Position numbers and translations under genes: made by a program. Under the pieces are notes generated by a model, which was given only the letters and a program-made list of their open reading frames with translations, did no database searches and was not told where the DNA came from. Positions 48,664 through 60,476 of a DNA stretch of 64,000 nucleotides are shown piece by piece. Positions within the stretch are counted from its first letter, which is position 1. Every line of letters starts with the position of its first letter. Source of the stretch: Callaeas wilsoni. Its lineage: Eukaryota > Chordata > Aves > Passeriformes > Callaeidae. The DNA lies in the NCBI GenBank assembly GCA_013398955.1, contig VWPU01011886.1, positions 124,001-188,000 on the forward strand. The letters run 5' to 3'.

Positions 48664-48735
48664 TTTGTCCTTCTCCTTGCTCTGCCATTAACAAGTCACA
48701 CATTAACTTCGCTCTCACATGAGGCTCTGTACTTC
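48664..48735 (+). mobile_element. MIR-like SINE fragment
   Basis: TTCTCCTTGCTCTGCCATTA followed by ACAAGTCACACATTAACTTC matches the MIR order: 'ctggctctgcca', then 'caagtcacttaac', then the pyrimidine-rich 3' core. An internal deletion of about 15 bases is implied. It is in the + orientation. Confidence 0.5.
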
Positions 48736-50056
48736 ACCAAAGAGCCTTGGGGATCCACAGGTGTCAGATGATTTTCAAGTTGCTGTTTATGGATGCTGCC
48801 ATTGCTTCCATCTCACGGGGTGGAATTGGGAAAACAGATTCCTGCATGCTGTTTTAATTTCATGTGGATCTCTCCAAGGATTACCACATTTTCCTGGGTC
48901 TGTGGGAAAGAGAGAAGCTAAACACAGGCTAGGAGTGAATACATTTAAAACTTGGACAGTCCAAAGCCACCGTAGCAAGTAGTATAAGGGACCTGAATCC
49001 ACTCAAATATTTTAGTGACAGCAATATTTGGCCTTGTTTCTCCTGCAACATCCACATCACTCCTACTCTGCTGTGTTTTAGAATAAGGGGCACATCATTC
49101 TTTGCCATCGGTTTCTGCCCCTGGTTCCCACAGTCCTTCTGAACACCTGAAGAGCTGCTGCTTTAATAATTCGGTTGTCTTTTTGACAGGACTGGAGGAG
49201 CCTTTTTTAAGCTCCTGCAGCACTGTGGAGCAGCAGGCAGCAGACAGTGCATGATTGCACTGGGACTTCAGAGCAAACTCCAGCTCGCTGTCAATGGCTG
49301 CGTGCCAGACAGCTCCGCCTGCAGAGAGCAAAGCCTTCCAGAAGGCTGAGCATCCAAAAAGGAGACTGTCAACATCCCCCTGAACAGTGAGTGGGGGAAT
49401 CACCACGGAAAAAGGGAGCAAGCTCGAAAATTGAGGTGTATGGGGACAAGTGGCGTAAAAGGGCTAATTATCTTCCTATTCCCCTTGCGTGCCTATTAAA
49501 GACCACCAAAAATAGCATCCGCTTAAGGATGAGGATTTTTTTTCCCGCCAGTTAAGTTAAATGGACATCCCACCTGTTGTTTAGTGAAGTGAGATCACTC
49601 ATGGAAGATGGAGTTGGCCAGAAGCCACCTCCTGACAGCAAGAGGCAGGTCTGAACAACAAAGTTTGGATCAAGATCTGAACTTCTCTCCCATCCAAATG
49701 TGCTTGGAGGCTGGCTGACACCCATCTCTGCTACATCTACTCTGTGATTATGTGTGAATGGCCCTAGTGCTTCTCACTACACCCCATGTAATCACTTGCA
49801 TTTGGGCACCATTCTGCAAGAAAATCTGCTGTCATGATGGCAAACGTGTGATGCTTTGCTGGATAGAGATTCACCCCTAGCCCTCACAAGGCATCAGTTT
49901 TCACCTGGGAACATGCTAACCGAGCTTTACTGATGACAGCTTCCATATTTACAGGTCTCACTATCAAGTCAGCTTGAACTCCAGGTTTAAATGGAGGATC
50001 CTTTCCCAAACTGGTATCAAAACAATGCATGCTTGGCAGCCTGTGTGCACGTGCAG
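48736..50056. other. Noncoding DNA, no gene seen
   Basis: A 108-codon minus-strand frame at 49095-49421 has no known domain. No repeat was recognised. Base composition is slightly higher in GC than in the preceding kilobases. Confidence 0.5.
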
Positions 50057-50132
50057 TGGGCCTGATTCTGGCTCTTCACATCTGGCTCCTGCCTGTGCAG
50101 TCCCATGGACTTCGGTGGGATTGTTTCTGATC
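50057..50132 (+). repeat. Fossil palindromic repeat, copy 3
   Basis: GGGCCTGATTCTGGCTCTTC and, 30 bases on, CAGTCCCATGGACTTCGGTG then GGATTG fit the same old family as 35682. This copy keeps the outer 'gggcctgattctg' arm that the others lack. The family name is unknown to me. Confidence 0.45.
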
Positions 50133-50989
50133 GGAACTTGATGAATACCATATTTCCCTACGTATCACCCACGGATTATCTATAAAAACTGTGATTCGTC
50201 AGCAGTGTGGTTTACAGGCATATGTAAGTTATGTGAGGGGAAGTTTACTCTGGGGCCCCCTCTTTCCCAGTAGTCCCATTGCCTCTAATTCCTCCCCCAT
50301 TTGCTTCCTTTAGTCCCAAGTCCCACTGCTTCAGATTCCTCCCTACTTTGGGTTCTGCCCTGCCCTCTTCACCTCTGATTCTGTGTGGTTTGTGAGAAGC
50401 CATCTGGGGATGCATTTTCAAACGTCAATGCTTTTTAAGGAATACTCAATATATGCAAAAGAGCAAGCTAACTGATTTTTTCCTTTTTTTAATTCTATTT
50501 TTTATTTCTTTTTCTGTTTGCTCTTTGAAAAATAGAAGGAAAAGAAATTGAAGAGAAATTTCAGTTTTCTGACTGAAATTGAATCTAGAAAAACCCCCAT
50601 GCATTACATGAAATGTTTCATTTACTTGAAAGTTACCATTATTTTAAAATTTTAAAATGTAAGCTTGACTTTGTTCTAAAAATACCTGCCTGAAACAAAA
50701 AAAGTGAAATTATTTGTTTCAAGAACATTAAACCAAAAGATTCTGACTTTTTCTTTCTGTGCTCCCAATAAGTTATTCAGAGTTTAACACATATTCTGGG
50801 AATATGTTTCTCAGAAAAAAAATGCCTTTAAAATCTACTCTTGATTAACATGACAGAAGAGGTGAATTAGAGCCTCTGCATTTGAGGAATCATTTACTCA
50901 CCCTTAAGGTGGGAAAAATGAACACAGGTGAAATCCATAATAATTTTTGGCACAGAAGCTCTTTTTTCGGAAGTCACGTACGCAGCTGT
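50133..50989. other. Noncoding DNA, no gene seen
   Basis: T- and A-rich patches occur at 50475-50515 and 50690-50705. No frame or repeat of note. Confidence 0.5.
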
Positions 50990-51075
50990 GATGAACTGCA
51001 GATAATGTCACGTGTCTCACCCAAAGTCATACAGCAAATCTGTGGCAGAACCAGGAGTGCAAGTGCACTATGTGT
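50990..51075 (-). mobile_element. MIR-like SINE fragment, reverse
   Basis: TCTCACCCAAAGTCATACAG, then CAAATCTGTGGCAGAACCAG and GAGTGCAAG correspond to the reverse complement of the MIR core: 'cttgcccaaggtcacacagc', then 'aagtggcagagccagg', then 'attcgaac'. Divergence is high, as expected for this ancient family. Confidence 0.65.
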
Positions 51076-51225
51076 GGTTCCTTGCTCTGTGTAGTAACCA
51101 CTCACAAATGTTTGTTTTATATAATTATGTGCAGATAGTCCATAACCAAAACTATAATTTTCACTTGGTATTGTGTTCTTTCCAAATTTTTTTAAAAGTG
51201 AGGACTATATGTAACAATCATGGTT
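51076..51225. other. Short noncoding gap
   Basis: AT-rich DNA between the MIR fragment and the candidate CTCF site. No feature was recognised. Confidence 0.5.
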
Positions 51226-51245
51226 GGTGCCCTCTGTTGACCTTC
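51226..51245 (-). promoter_or_regulatory. Candidate CTCF binding site
   Basis: Read on the minus strand, TCAACAGAGGGCACC fits the CTCF core CCASYAGRGGGCRC with mismatches at two less-informative positions. CTCF sites organise chromatin loops in vertebrates. One motif match is weak evidence of occupancy. Confidence 0.4.
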
Positions 51246-53389
51246 AACCAAAAATGTGGTCTTGTTTCTTTGGAAAAGTATCCAATAACTTCTGACCTCG
51301 TATACACTTCAGCTACTGTCAGAAGAAAAAGGCAATAAATAGTGCTATGCAAAGAAAACAAAATGATTATCCTACAACCTAATAAGCAATTACAAAGGGC
51401 AAATTACTTTTACCCTCAGTAATTTTCTGCCATTAGATAATTAACATCAGAAGTATTAATGATCATTTTAACAAATTACCATATAATTATAATGTGTTTC
51501 TTCATTTAGTCCTACATATTGTACAAATCCTTCTAAGATTTGTCTAATAATTGAAAATACATTATTTATTGGTTTAGCTGAGTAACAACTCAACTGGTAA
51601 CTAAACCCATTAAAGAAATGCTGTACTGGTTGTAACTAGCTGTCACCCTGTGCTCACCACAGCAATTCTTAGTGGATGCAAGTGTCACTGACCAGGCTCA
51701 AATTAAGGATCAAATGGAAAACTGTAATAGGTCCCAATATTCACTGGGGTCACGGACCTAGAAATGTCACATCTCTGACTCGTGTTAACTTCAGCTGGAA
51801 TGAAGGCTGAGAGTGGAACAAACGCACTCAGGAGTTTACGAGGCCAGCACATGCTGGTGGCAATGCTGCTTCTTAGATTAATTAATTTCATAACATTTCC
51901 ATAATACAGTTTTACTTAGTGTACTTTTCATAATCTAATTTTAGTTGAATTGCTTTGCACAATCTGCTCAAAATGTGTTTACGATTCGGAATTGTTAGAG
52001 TCCCCTCTTCATTTTTTGCTTAGCTGCCTTTGTAAAATCTGCCTAAATTGGTGAAATAAATTAGGGCAATGCTGCCAAAACTGGGTTTTGTACTATCCTA
52101 ACATTCAAACAAATTCACTTGGGCCAGGTTTTACAGCACTTCCCATGAATCTTCTCCTAGATGTGCATGAACAGGAGCACGGCTGGAAGAGTGAGCTTCG
52201 GGAGCGTGATGGAGATTTTTTTGTGGGAAGCGGATTTTGGATGTGGGGGCGGGTTTGGGAAGCTGATTCCAAATCACCCATTTCCAATTTGGGAACAGAT
52301 ATGGCCCATGTGACCTAAGCATCTTGTTAAGACAGCTTGAATTAGAAATTGTGAATATGCATGTGGATGAGCTAGAGACCCAAAAGGATTCACACGATGA
52401 TATGGCACAGCTATGTGAATAGACTGGAATTCACCCTTGGGCAAAAGGCTGGGAGAAAGTTTGGAAAACTTGGCTCATGTGAGATACAAGTTCCACAGCT
52501 TTCCTAATCTCCCTTGGACAGTGTCAGTGGTATGTACAACATACACATGTAAAAAAAATTCATGATCCCCTTCTGACAATTCCTGAAGAGGGAAATGATT
52601 TGGAATAAATTATTCATTACAGAACTACTCAGCTTTGGCAACAAATCTGCAGGTTAAGGGAGAAGGGGAGCTATTCTATCTGCAGTGGTGTGTTACAGGC
52701 ATTCTCAGTTTTGGAAGCTTAAGCTTTGTGAACAGTTGATGATATCCTGCCTTTCTCTTCATTTCTATGCCTTTTGAGAGCTCCTCTAAGAGTCTTCCTC
52801 TTGACAACCCTGTCCCTCACAGGACTCAAGATCCAGAGGGACAAAGCAGGGTTATTGCTGTTTAAAAAAAATTGTGTTTCCTAGGAAGGACAGATTCCAA
52901 CTCAGTTTTCCTCACACCGTGATAATCCTTGTACTAATACAGTTTTCTGCCCCACAGCCTTCATTCCTGCAGTGTGCTCTTCTGTGTGTAGGTAAAAGCA
53001 GAGAGAAATGAGCATCCAAGGACTTTTCAACAGCACCTCTGAAATAATAATAAAATATAAATTTCAGGAGTGGTTCTCTTGCTTCTTGGGTAAAAGACTT
53101 GAGTTCCTCCTATGCTTACACTTAATAATGTAGGGATATAAGGAATGAAGCTCAAGGCTGAGCACATCAGCATGAAGATTGTGAAGTGTAACCCTTGTCC
53201 CACTAAGATCTCTGGCCCAACTTCCACTCTCTAGGCAGGGTAGGACAACACTCCAGATATCACTGGCCATTCATTTTCATGGATATCGAACTTTTCTTTT
53301 CTTAATTAAAAAGAATGATTTTTTTTCCCTCCTCCTGCCATTTCCAGCTGTCTGAACAGCTATGATGACACCTTACAAAGTTGCCATTA
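51246..53389. other. Noncoding DNA, no gene seen
   Basis: The part at 51400-51560 is very AT-rich with many TAAT cores and might be regulatory. Elsewhere no frame exceeds 76 codons and no mobile element was recognised. Confidence 0.5.
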
Positions 53390-53640
53390 CATTAGTGATA
53401 TTAGTATTAATCACACGTTGCTTGATACTGTAATTGAATAGTTTTTACGCAGATGATATTAACTGATAAAATATGGCATCCTCATGAGAAAACATTACCT
53501 TGAAATATTAGCGTTATAATATGTTAATTTCTATGGAGGATACGAGTACAGATATATGAGGAGATGTAAATTTCCAGCACTTCTGCTGACAATTTCCATG
53601 TCAACATAATTCTTAGGAATTCATACTCACTATTTGGTGG
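53390..53640. promoter_or_regulatory. Candidate AT-rich conserved block
   Basis: This is dense in TAAT/ATTA cores (TTAGTGATATTAGTATTAAT near 53393, CTGTAATTGAAT near 53429) with isolated CpGs retained and no repeat. The call is from composition only. Confidence 0.3.
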
Positions 53641-55372
53641 TGACTTATATGATGATGTATAACAACTTAAGGGGCTTTAAAATGCAGTATTTTGACTAAT
53701 GCAGGTTGGTAAATAGCACACAGGACTATTTCTTCCTCTCGATTCTGGGAAAGCTGATGCAAGCCCTTGGTATCACCAGGAAGTCACCAACCTGAATGTT
53801 GAATCCCAAAGCGGGTGCTCAGATGGCTCTGGGCACTTTGCAGCTGCATGTTAGCAGTGAGAATAAAGGTTTTTATATTACAAATTGAGGGTGATATAGA
53901 ATAATAATAAAGAAAAAGGAAACAAAGAGAAATGGGTAGGTGGCTAGTCCTGCATGCCTGGCAAAGCTGTCAGAAACTGGATTTTGGCTTGAAGCCTGAC
54001 TGGTAAAACACAGTCCAGACAGTTTATCCCAGCTGTAGACTCCTAATTCTGATCTATCTTATGTTTTCTGTATGCTTATGCCCAAGAAATGTTGAATCTG
54101 ACTGTGTACTTATTAGGATAAACGAAAGTGAACTGTGCCAGGGCCCTGAACTCCTGGGCAGAAAACACAAGGCCCACAGCACACTGCCTCGTTAGTAACT
54201 CTATTGCTAGGGGATCGTTTACACCAAGACAGCTCCCCTTGCCTTGCTGGCTTCTGACTTAACGCTGGTGCTCCCCAGGAGTTCCTCAAGAAACAACCTC
54301 GAATAACAGGACAAGAACCTGAGAGTGGAGAGGGGCACCCCGAAGACAGGAGAGATGACAGCAACAGGGGTTCTTGCATCCATAAAGAGGCAGCTAACCT
54401 GGCTGCTTGCTCTCTCTTGGGCTAATCTGAATTAATTGGTGCTATTTGTGCCTTTGATACTCAAATGCAGAGCCTGGGGGTGGGAGTTCTCATGAAACAA
54501 GTGGCCACTTGGGAGAGCCGTCCCAGGTCCAATCATGTCATGGGCTCATTTGTCTCCCACAGTAATTCACTACTCACTTCAGTCACTTTAAATGTAAAAC
54601 AGCTGCTGCTGCTTAGCCCTCTTTTAAGGTACCTAACCAGCAGCTTTAAACCAATCCTGAATGGGTCCCATCCCATAATAGTCTCCCACACAGTGGTCAT
54701 TTGGAAACAATTAACCCTTGATTCAAGATCCTCTTAAAGAATCCTTTTCCAGGCTCTCTTCTCCTCTGTTTCGGCCCATTGCATCCTTGCCTTGCCCCTT
54801 GCATGGGAACAGCTTTATCCTTTGGGATTGCTGTGGCTTGTGCAGCAGTAACCACCTCTGTGTACCTGCCAGGGTTGCTGTATGGATTTTGGGCCAACCC
54901 CATCTGCACTGAAGAAAATTGAAGGTATCACATAAAACAGACTGCTGCTTTATTGAAAAAAAAAGAAAAATATTTGTTTCCTTTCTTTGCTTCTCCTCCC
55001 GCAGTACCTGGGGGTCTTGTTCACTTCACACGTGTTTGGCACGGCTGCTACCCCTCGCCTCGCTCAGTCTTTGGTGATATGATGAACTGGAGATTAATCT
55101 GTTTCAAGGGGAAGCATCTGGCTTTGAGCTAATAAAATATCAATTTGTAACAGGGAGGAAAAGGCTCAGCAAGAGGTCTGCATGCTTAGGGCTTTGAGAC
55201 CCGATTTGATTCGGGAGTTTAATGCCACTTGTGAATTTTAGGCTGTGCTCTGAGCACTTCAAAACCTTTCTCCATGCAGTGGTCTCAATTTTCTCCAGAA
55301 GTCCTGTGTTTTCAGACCCGTGGTTTTTACTGCTGTTGGGGGTATCTCCCAGCTCTGAATCCTGCAGGGCTG
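53641..55372. other. Noncoding DNA, no gene seen
   Basis: Unique sequence without a domain-bearing frame. The part at 55030-55240 is repeat-free and of mixed composition, possibly regulatory. No mobile element was recognised. Confidence 0.45.
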
Positions 55373-55412
55373 CCCCCTCCCAGGGACCTCACCCCCCACC
55401 TTTCCCTTTCCC
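55373..55412 (-). other. Potential G-quadruplex sequence, minus strand
   Basis: The + strand has C-runs of 5, 3, 6, 3 and 3 within 40 bases, so the minus strand offers at least four G-tracts of three or more. Loops are 1-10 bases. Folding is a prediction. Confidence 0.5.
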
Positions 55413-56099
55413 TAATGGCTCTGCGGCCAGATGTGGTGGCCCCTCGCTGGGATGTCAAACTGGCAACACCCTTGATCCAGGCAGACAGACACTCAATAGC
55501 CAACTTCTGGAAAACCTCCCCCCGCACTGGCCGGCTCTGACACAAACCAGCTGAAGACATCGCAATGCCAGAAAGTGTTACAGCTGGGCTGCCTGACAGA
55601 TTGGCAGCACACACGCTGATTTGGGGACTGTATTTGGGGGCCCGTGAAGTACTCACTGTCCAGGCACCGAGCCACTAATCACAGTTTACATTAGGCAATC
55701 AGATACTTTTCAACTACCGAATGATCTGCTCTTTCCCCCCCTTTTTTCACCTTACAGGACCCTGTGTGTATATACAGTACCTCGGTGCTCCACATCTGCA
55801 TCATGTTTTGAGCCGTATCTAATGCGCAGCTACCAACCTCAGCTCAGGCAGCCTCGAGGAGCCCAAATCACTGCTGCTCCCCTTCCTCCTCCCACTCCCC
55901 CAGCCTGACTTTTGCCTGTTTCTGTGCTGAATCACTTGATTAATTTAACCTGGGGGTTACCTAGTTATGGAAAAATCCTGTAGGACCTCATATAAACCGA
56001 AAGGCTTGGTGTCATTCTATAGGATTCTGTCAGCATGTAGAGTCCTATGAGTGGCTTTAGATACAACACCAGAGATCAGATCTTCCCTCTAAACAATAG
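55413..56099. other. Noncoding DNA, no gene seen
   Basis: GC-richer than average at 55413-55560, then AT-rich. The overlapping 88-110 codon frames at 55222-55656 on both strands show no known domain. Confidence 0.45.
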
Positions 56100-56380
56100 A
56101 TTTTAGAGTCATTTTTCTGGCACGCTGCTGGCTTAATCACTCTTACGTAGAAGTGTTTCATTAGGAATGAATCTATGTCAGCCCCGTGTGCCAGTTCTGA
56201 TCCCTGCCTTGGCCCAGCCACGATGCTGGAGATATATGTTCGTGTAAGATAAGTGTGCCGTGGCTGGATGTCTAATGAATATGGCCTCATTTACAATAAG
56301 AAGGACTTAGACCTGGCTGCGACCCAGTGGTTCTATTCCAAAGAAATGCTGACATTTCGGAAAACCTGGGTCCCTGTCGG
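56100..56380. promoter_or_regulatory. Candidate conserved block with hairpin
   Basis: The block contains a perfect 9-bp inverted repeat, CCAGCCACG (56214-56222) and CGTGGCTGG (56259-56267), with a 36-base loop. CTTAATCAC and CTAATGAAT homeodomain-like cores flank it. No repeat family was recognised. The hairpin could be structural RNA or chance. Confidence 0.35.
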
Positions 56381-57301
56381 AATGAATAGCTGAAATTTTT
56401 ATCTTTTCCAAGCCAAAAAAAGAAAAAAAAAGGTGCTCTGAAAAATGTGCACGGTATTAAAACATTAAAAACATTAAGAACCAGTTAGGTGCCAATTTAA
56501 GGAAAATATATAAACACAGAACATGACAATTCATATTTTAACGTAAACATTTAAGTGAAATTAACAGAAATGTTTTGATGTTGGTGAAATGAAATATCAT
56601 AACTTCTTCTCACCAAGCTTTTTTGCCACAGCTGATCTATTCCTATGAAAATGTTTTGATTTTGATGAAACCGTATAGTCCCCACTGATAATTATTTTGT
56701 AAAAAAAAAGAAAACAAATTGCACCACGTGAGAGAGCCCCAGACTTTTCCTACTGAAGAGGGATTTATCACCAGTATCTAAATAAGCTCCCAACCTTCCC
56801 AAGTTTCCTTGTGAAGAGTCAGCTCTTGGGGTTGAAGCAGAGTGAGGTGATGAAATGCTTTAACAAACGCTAAACTGTGCTTTGTTGGGTTAATATTGCC
56901 CTCTTCACTCTTCCTTCACAGACATTGCAACCAATCTTTGGCAATTATGGTTCAATTTCCCTATATAAAAGGTGCAAACACATTACTGCACCTTTCTGAA
57001 GATCTCCTCTTACATAAAGCACTGGTAAGCACCAATTAACCTTATTACCCAATTCCTGTGTGTAAACACACCGCCGATGTGAAGTGGGCACCCACACTGC
57101 AGTGCAGATGCACAACGAATAAAAGAACAGGGTTTATTTTGGGCCCAGGTTGTAGTTTTATGGTTCCAGGGCAGAGCTGAAGACTGTTGATTTCCTTCCC
57201 TGGTGAATTTGGCATGCGACAACCAACAAACATCCCTGATGACCAAATGTGAGAGGAAAAGGCCGTGGATGAGTAAATACAGTGTATAACTGGGGAGGCA
57301 C
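56381..57301. other. Noncoding DNA, no gene seen
   Basis: A-rich patches at 56416-56431 and 56701-56709. Minus-strand frames of 91-115 codons at 57010-57357 show no family match. Confidence 0.5.
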
Positions 57302-57320
57302 TGTGTGCGTGCACACACAC
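57302..57320. repeat. Alternating purine-pyrimidine palindromic run
   Basis: Nineteen bases alternate strictly between pyrimidine and purine. The part TGTGTGC-GT-GCACACA (57302-57317) is an inverted repeat with 7-base arms. Such runs favour Z-DNA or cruciform under supercoiling. Confidence 0.65.
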
Positions 57321-58190
57321 TTAGAGTCTGAGTGAGAGCAGACTGGACTTGAGACATGTATTAAGCATTCAGGCAACTTCAATGTGCCACTAATAAAATT
57401 AAGTGTTGGAACATAAATGTTTTAATTTTAGTGCGAATGCTCCAAGCAATACCCCCTCCTGCACCCTTCTTTCCCACCCCCAGCCTAGACTAATCCATTT
57501 AGAGACAAATTTACATTTTATTTCTCCAAACCCTATTAGCATTAATATAAAGGTCAGCACTGAAAAGGCAGCTTCAGAAGCTAATGTGCCAGTGTGCTGT
57601 GCTCTGTGACCAGATGAGGGCACGTGGGTCTCTCACCCACTGAGTCTGACAAGAATTTGTAATTTAAGAGGGCGGTCCTCCTCTCCCAACATCCCCATAG
57701 CTCATGGAGATGATCAGGTCAGCCTCTGGAAACCAAATGGGACTGCTTTTCCTGATATCAGGGGGGGAAAGGGGAAGAAATTGCTCTGTGAAAAGCCTTT
57801 GATGCCATGGAAAAAGCTAGATATTGCATATATTGACAATATTTAAAGGCTTTTGGGGAAAAAGAAAACATTCATTTTGGAAACAGTTCAGCTTCAACAG
57901 CGACGTGCTTTGGGTGTCCCTTACTGGGGATTTTATTTAGGGATTATGTGGGATGCAAACGGAGTAGTGCTCATTGGGATATTTGGCACCTCTCAGCCCA
58001 TCTTTGCTTCTGAAGAAGTCCAAAATGTCCATCAGGAGTATCCCTGCTGCTGAGTGGTGATGTCAGAGCCTTGAAGAGAAAAGTATTCTGGTTTCGGAAA
58101 TGCAAAATATCTGTACAAGAGCTCTATGAGCTTGATGCGGTTTGAGGTTTGGTTCCAACTGAGGACCCCGCCCTGGGAAAAAAGCTGAAT
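57321..58190. other. Noncoding DNA, possible regulatory part at 57480-57640
   Basis: The stretch around 57480-57640 is repeat-free with TAATCC and GCATTAATAT cores. At 57609-57622 it holds a weak CTCF-like sequence with two core mismatches. The remainder shows no gene. Confidence 0.35.
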
Positions 58191-58250
58191 AACCCAGAGT
58201 AATCCCATTGAATGAACTGGGCCTTCTTCTGTGTATAAAATTACTTACGT
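58191..58250 (+). repeat. Fossil palindromic repeat, copy 4
   Basis: AACCCAGAGTAATCCCATTG, AATGAACTGG and TTCTGTGTATAAAATTAC follow the order of the family described at 35682. Decayed, with no coding capacity. Confidence 0.4.
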
Positions 58251-58994
58251 GCTAATTTTTCAGAGGACCCGAGCCAAGGATATTGACCACGCTTGCTGGA
58301 CATCTAACTGACTCATGGCTTTGTGTCTAAATCATGTGAATTTCATCTCAAGTTTCAAACAGATGTTTGGTCTGAAATCCTCAGACTTAAACAGGAATGA
58401 AGTCAGCTTCATGTCCTGGATCAAGATCCTGTGAAATTCCTATTTTTGTATAATCACAAAGCAGATGCCAGGGTAAAGCCGAGTGGTCCAAATTAACGTC
58501 ATTCCTCCAGGCAAACTACATCATCCATTACATTTGTTTTTCTCCCCTTATACTTGTGGGGTCTTCTTCCTCCTACTGCTACTACTATTACTACTAATCT
58601 GACATTAAAAGCTAAAGATTTCTTTTAAAAACCCCCTAAAAATAATAAATCTCAAGCCCCAAATAAGCTCTCAAGCCACTCTAGGCAGAGCTGTCTAATT
58701 CAAGGATAAACTGATAGAGCAGGTGGAGATGCCAAATGTCATTAAGTTTGCCAGAGCCCAGTGCTGAGGAACAAAAAGGTGAGAAGTATATTCCACAACA
58801 AATGACCCCTGACCGGGAGCTCCCTGCTACCAGTCCCCCTCGCTTTAAATTAAACCAGTAAGCCTACTTGAGTGTCTAGCTTGTTTCATTTGATTCCACT
58901 CCAGGGGAAATGCAGCCTCTCAATTAAAGCTTTTAGAGTTTCACATGTGAAACCAAGGCATGGAGGCTCCTGGAGCTCGTGTGGAGTACTGAGG
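58251..58994. other. Noncoding DNA, no gene seen
   Basis: Apart from the CTA microsatellite listed separately, no frame or repeat was recognised. Confidence 0.5.
58572..58597 (+). repeat. Imperfect (CTA)n microsatellite
   Basis: About eight CTA-type trinucleotides with interruptions (CTG, TTA) follow a pyrimidine-rich lead. Confidence 0.8.
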
Positions 58995-59085
58995 CAAGAG
59001 ATCTGAGTTCAGTTTCTGCCCCTGCTACAAGGCATGGTCATGTTTCACCTCATGCCTCAGTTTCCTTTTCTTATAAATGTGCATG
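58995..59085 (+). mobile_element. MIR-like SINE fragment
   Basis: GATCTGAGTTCAGTTTCTGC, CCCTGCTACAAGGCATGGTC and CACCTCATGCCTCAGTTTCC then TATAAATG fit the MIR consensus in order: 'gggttcgaatcctggctctgcca', 'tgacc', 'cacctctgtgcctcagtttcctcatctgtaaaatg'. This is the best MIR match in the window. MIR insertions are older than the bird radiation. Confidence 0.7.
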
Positions 59086-60412
59086 CCCAAAAGGCACTTT
59101 TAAAAAATCCAGGTGGAAATATTTGTAGTTTGTCTTTTGTTTCCATGTTCTGACGGTGTTTCAGCATCTTCTTAAATTCTCAGGGTTGTATTAGTGATCT
59201 TTATTTAACTCGCTTTTCAAACCGAAACCCATAAATAAAGAATCAATAGAAAAGCCCAGATGTGTCTCCATAGGTGAGGGCTGCAGGAATGCCATAGTTT
59301 TCATACCATCACATAGGCAGACATTTGGAAGATTAGGGGCTGCTGAATGCATCGCTGGGGATCAGCACAAAGTTATTTGCAGTTGTTTCTGTAATCGTGT
59401 TGCTCAGGGAGAAAATTCACAGTATGTCTTGCTGCCTGCCCAGCTCCCAGCCACGCACCCTGGCACCCTGCTGCAGGGTGCTAATGCCCTGTGCCATGCT
59501 AGAAGACATGTAAATTAATTAAGTGGCTAAACACTTGCTCTGTGGTTTCATTTTCCTCCCATGGTTTGGATTTTTTTTAAAAATAATTTAAATCTATTCA
59601 GGACTTTTTGATAGGGCCACAAATAGTTTTCACGCATAGCAAATATAAATATGGACATTTGGGGGTTCACTTAACATGGGTTGGGATGGAAAGATAAGAT
59701 AGAGACTGGAGTCTCTAATCCATACATTCATATTAATTAACACAAAGATCCTGTTTTCAGGGTACAGAAGTTAACCCTTAGTAGTATGAATTTAATCTCA
59801 CAGTCTCCAAGAAGGAATAGTTCTGCCCTTCCTTATCCAATTTCCATGGTCAGATGTATGATGTCTTCTCATTTTTTGGAGGAGAAAAAAGGGACAGTAC
59901 AACTTTCCTTCTTAGCCTGGTTTCCTACAGGAGTGATTTTTACCTGATCTCCCATTGCCTACATGGTTGGATGGGCATTTCTGCTCCTCTGCCTGTCCAT
60001 TCTCGGTAATTCTGAATCTCTCAGGAAATTTCAGACAGGTTTAAAAGAGAAAACTTTTAAAATCCTTCAAGTTTTATAAAAACAGATAAGCAGAGATGTG
60101 AGGCTCTGATAATGCATCCATTTAGGCAAAGACCCTAACTTGTGGTCGGTACTGATCCGCCAGAGAATTCACATGGGAGAACCACTGCCAATGCTCTGCT
60201 CACAGGCGAAGCTTCAGCTGGTATTTCCAGCTTCTTGGATCTCAGAGACTCCAAGGACAACCTTTGATGTTACAGGACACCAAGTGGTTCTGCTTCTGTG
60301 AGCTACTGGCCTATTTGTTCCTTGGATGGAGAGTTTCACCAAGGAAGAAAAACACGGAAGAAGCTGATTCCTGATTCCAACCAAAAAGTTGTATTTTGTC
60401 ATCAGATCTCAG
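59086..60412. other. Noncoding DNA, small hairpin
   Basis: GCACCCTG (59463-59470) and CAGGGTGC (59474-59481) form an inverted repeat with a 3-base loop. No gene or other repeat was recognised. Confidence 0.5.
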
Positions 60413-60476
60413 GGCACAACTCCATGAACTTCAATGGTTACTGATTCACATTGTCATTAATAAGAAAATCAGGTCT
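60413..60476 (+). repeat. Fossil palindromic repeat, copy 5
   Basis: GCACAACTCCATGAACTTCA, ATGGTTACTGATTCACATTG and AAGAAAATCAGGTCTCC match the family order seen at 35682 and 50057, including an outer 'atcaggcc'-like arm. Best preserved of the five. Confidence 0.5.

Noticed and set aside
57609..57622. CTCF-like sequence CCAGATGAGGGCAC
   Set aside because: Two mismatches at positions 5 and 6, one of them highly constrained, make it weaker than the site at 51226.
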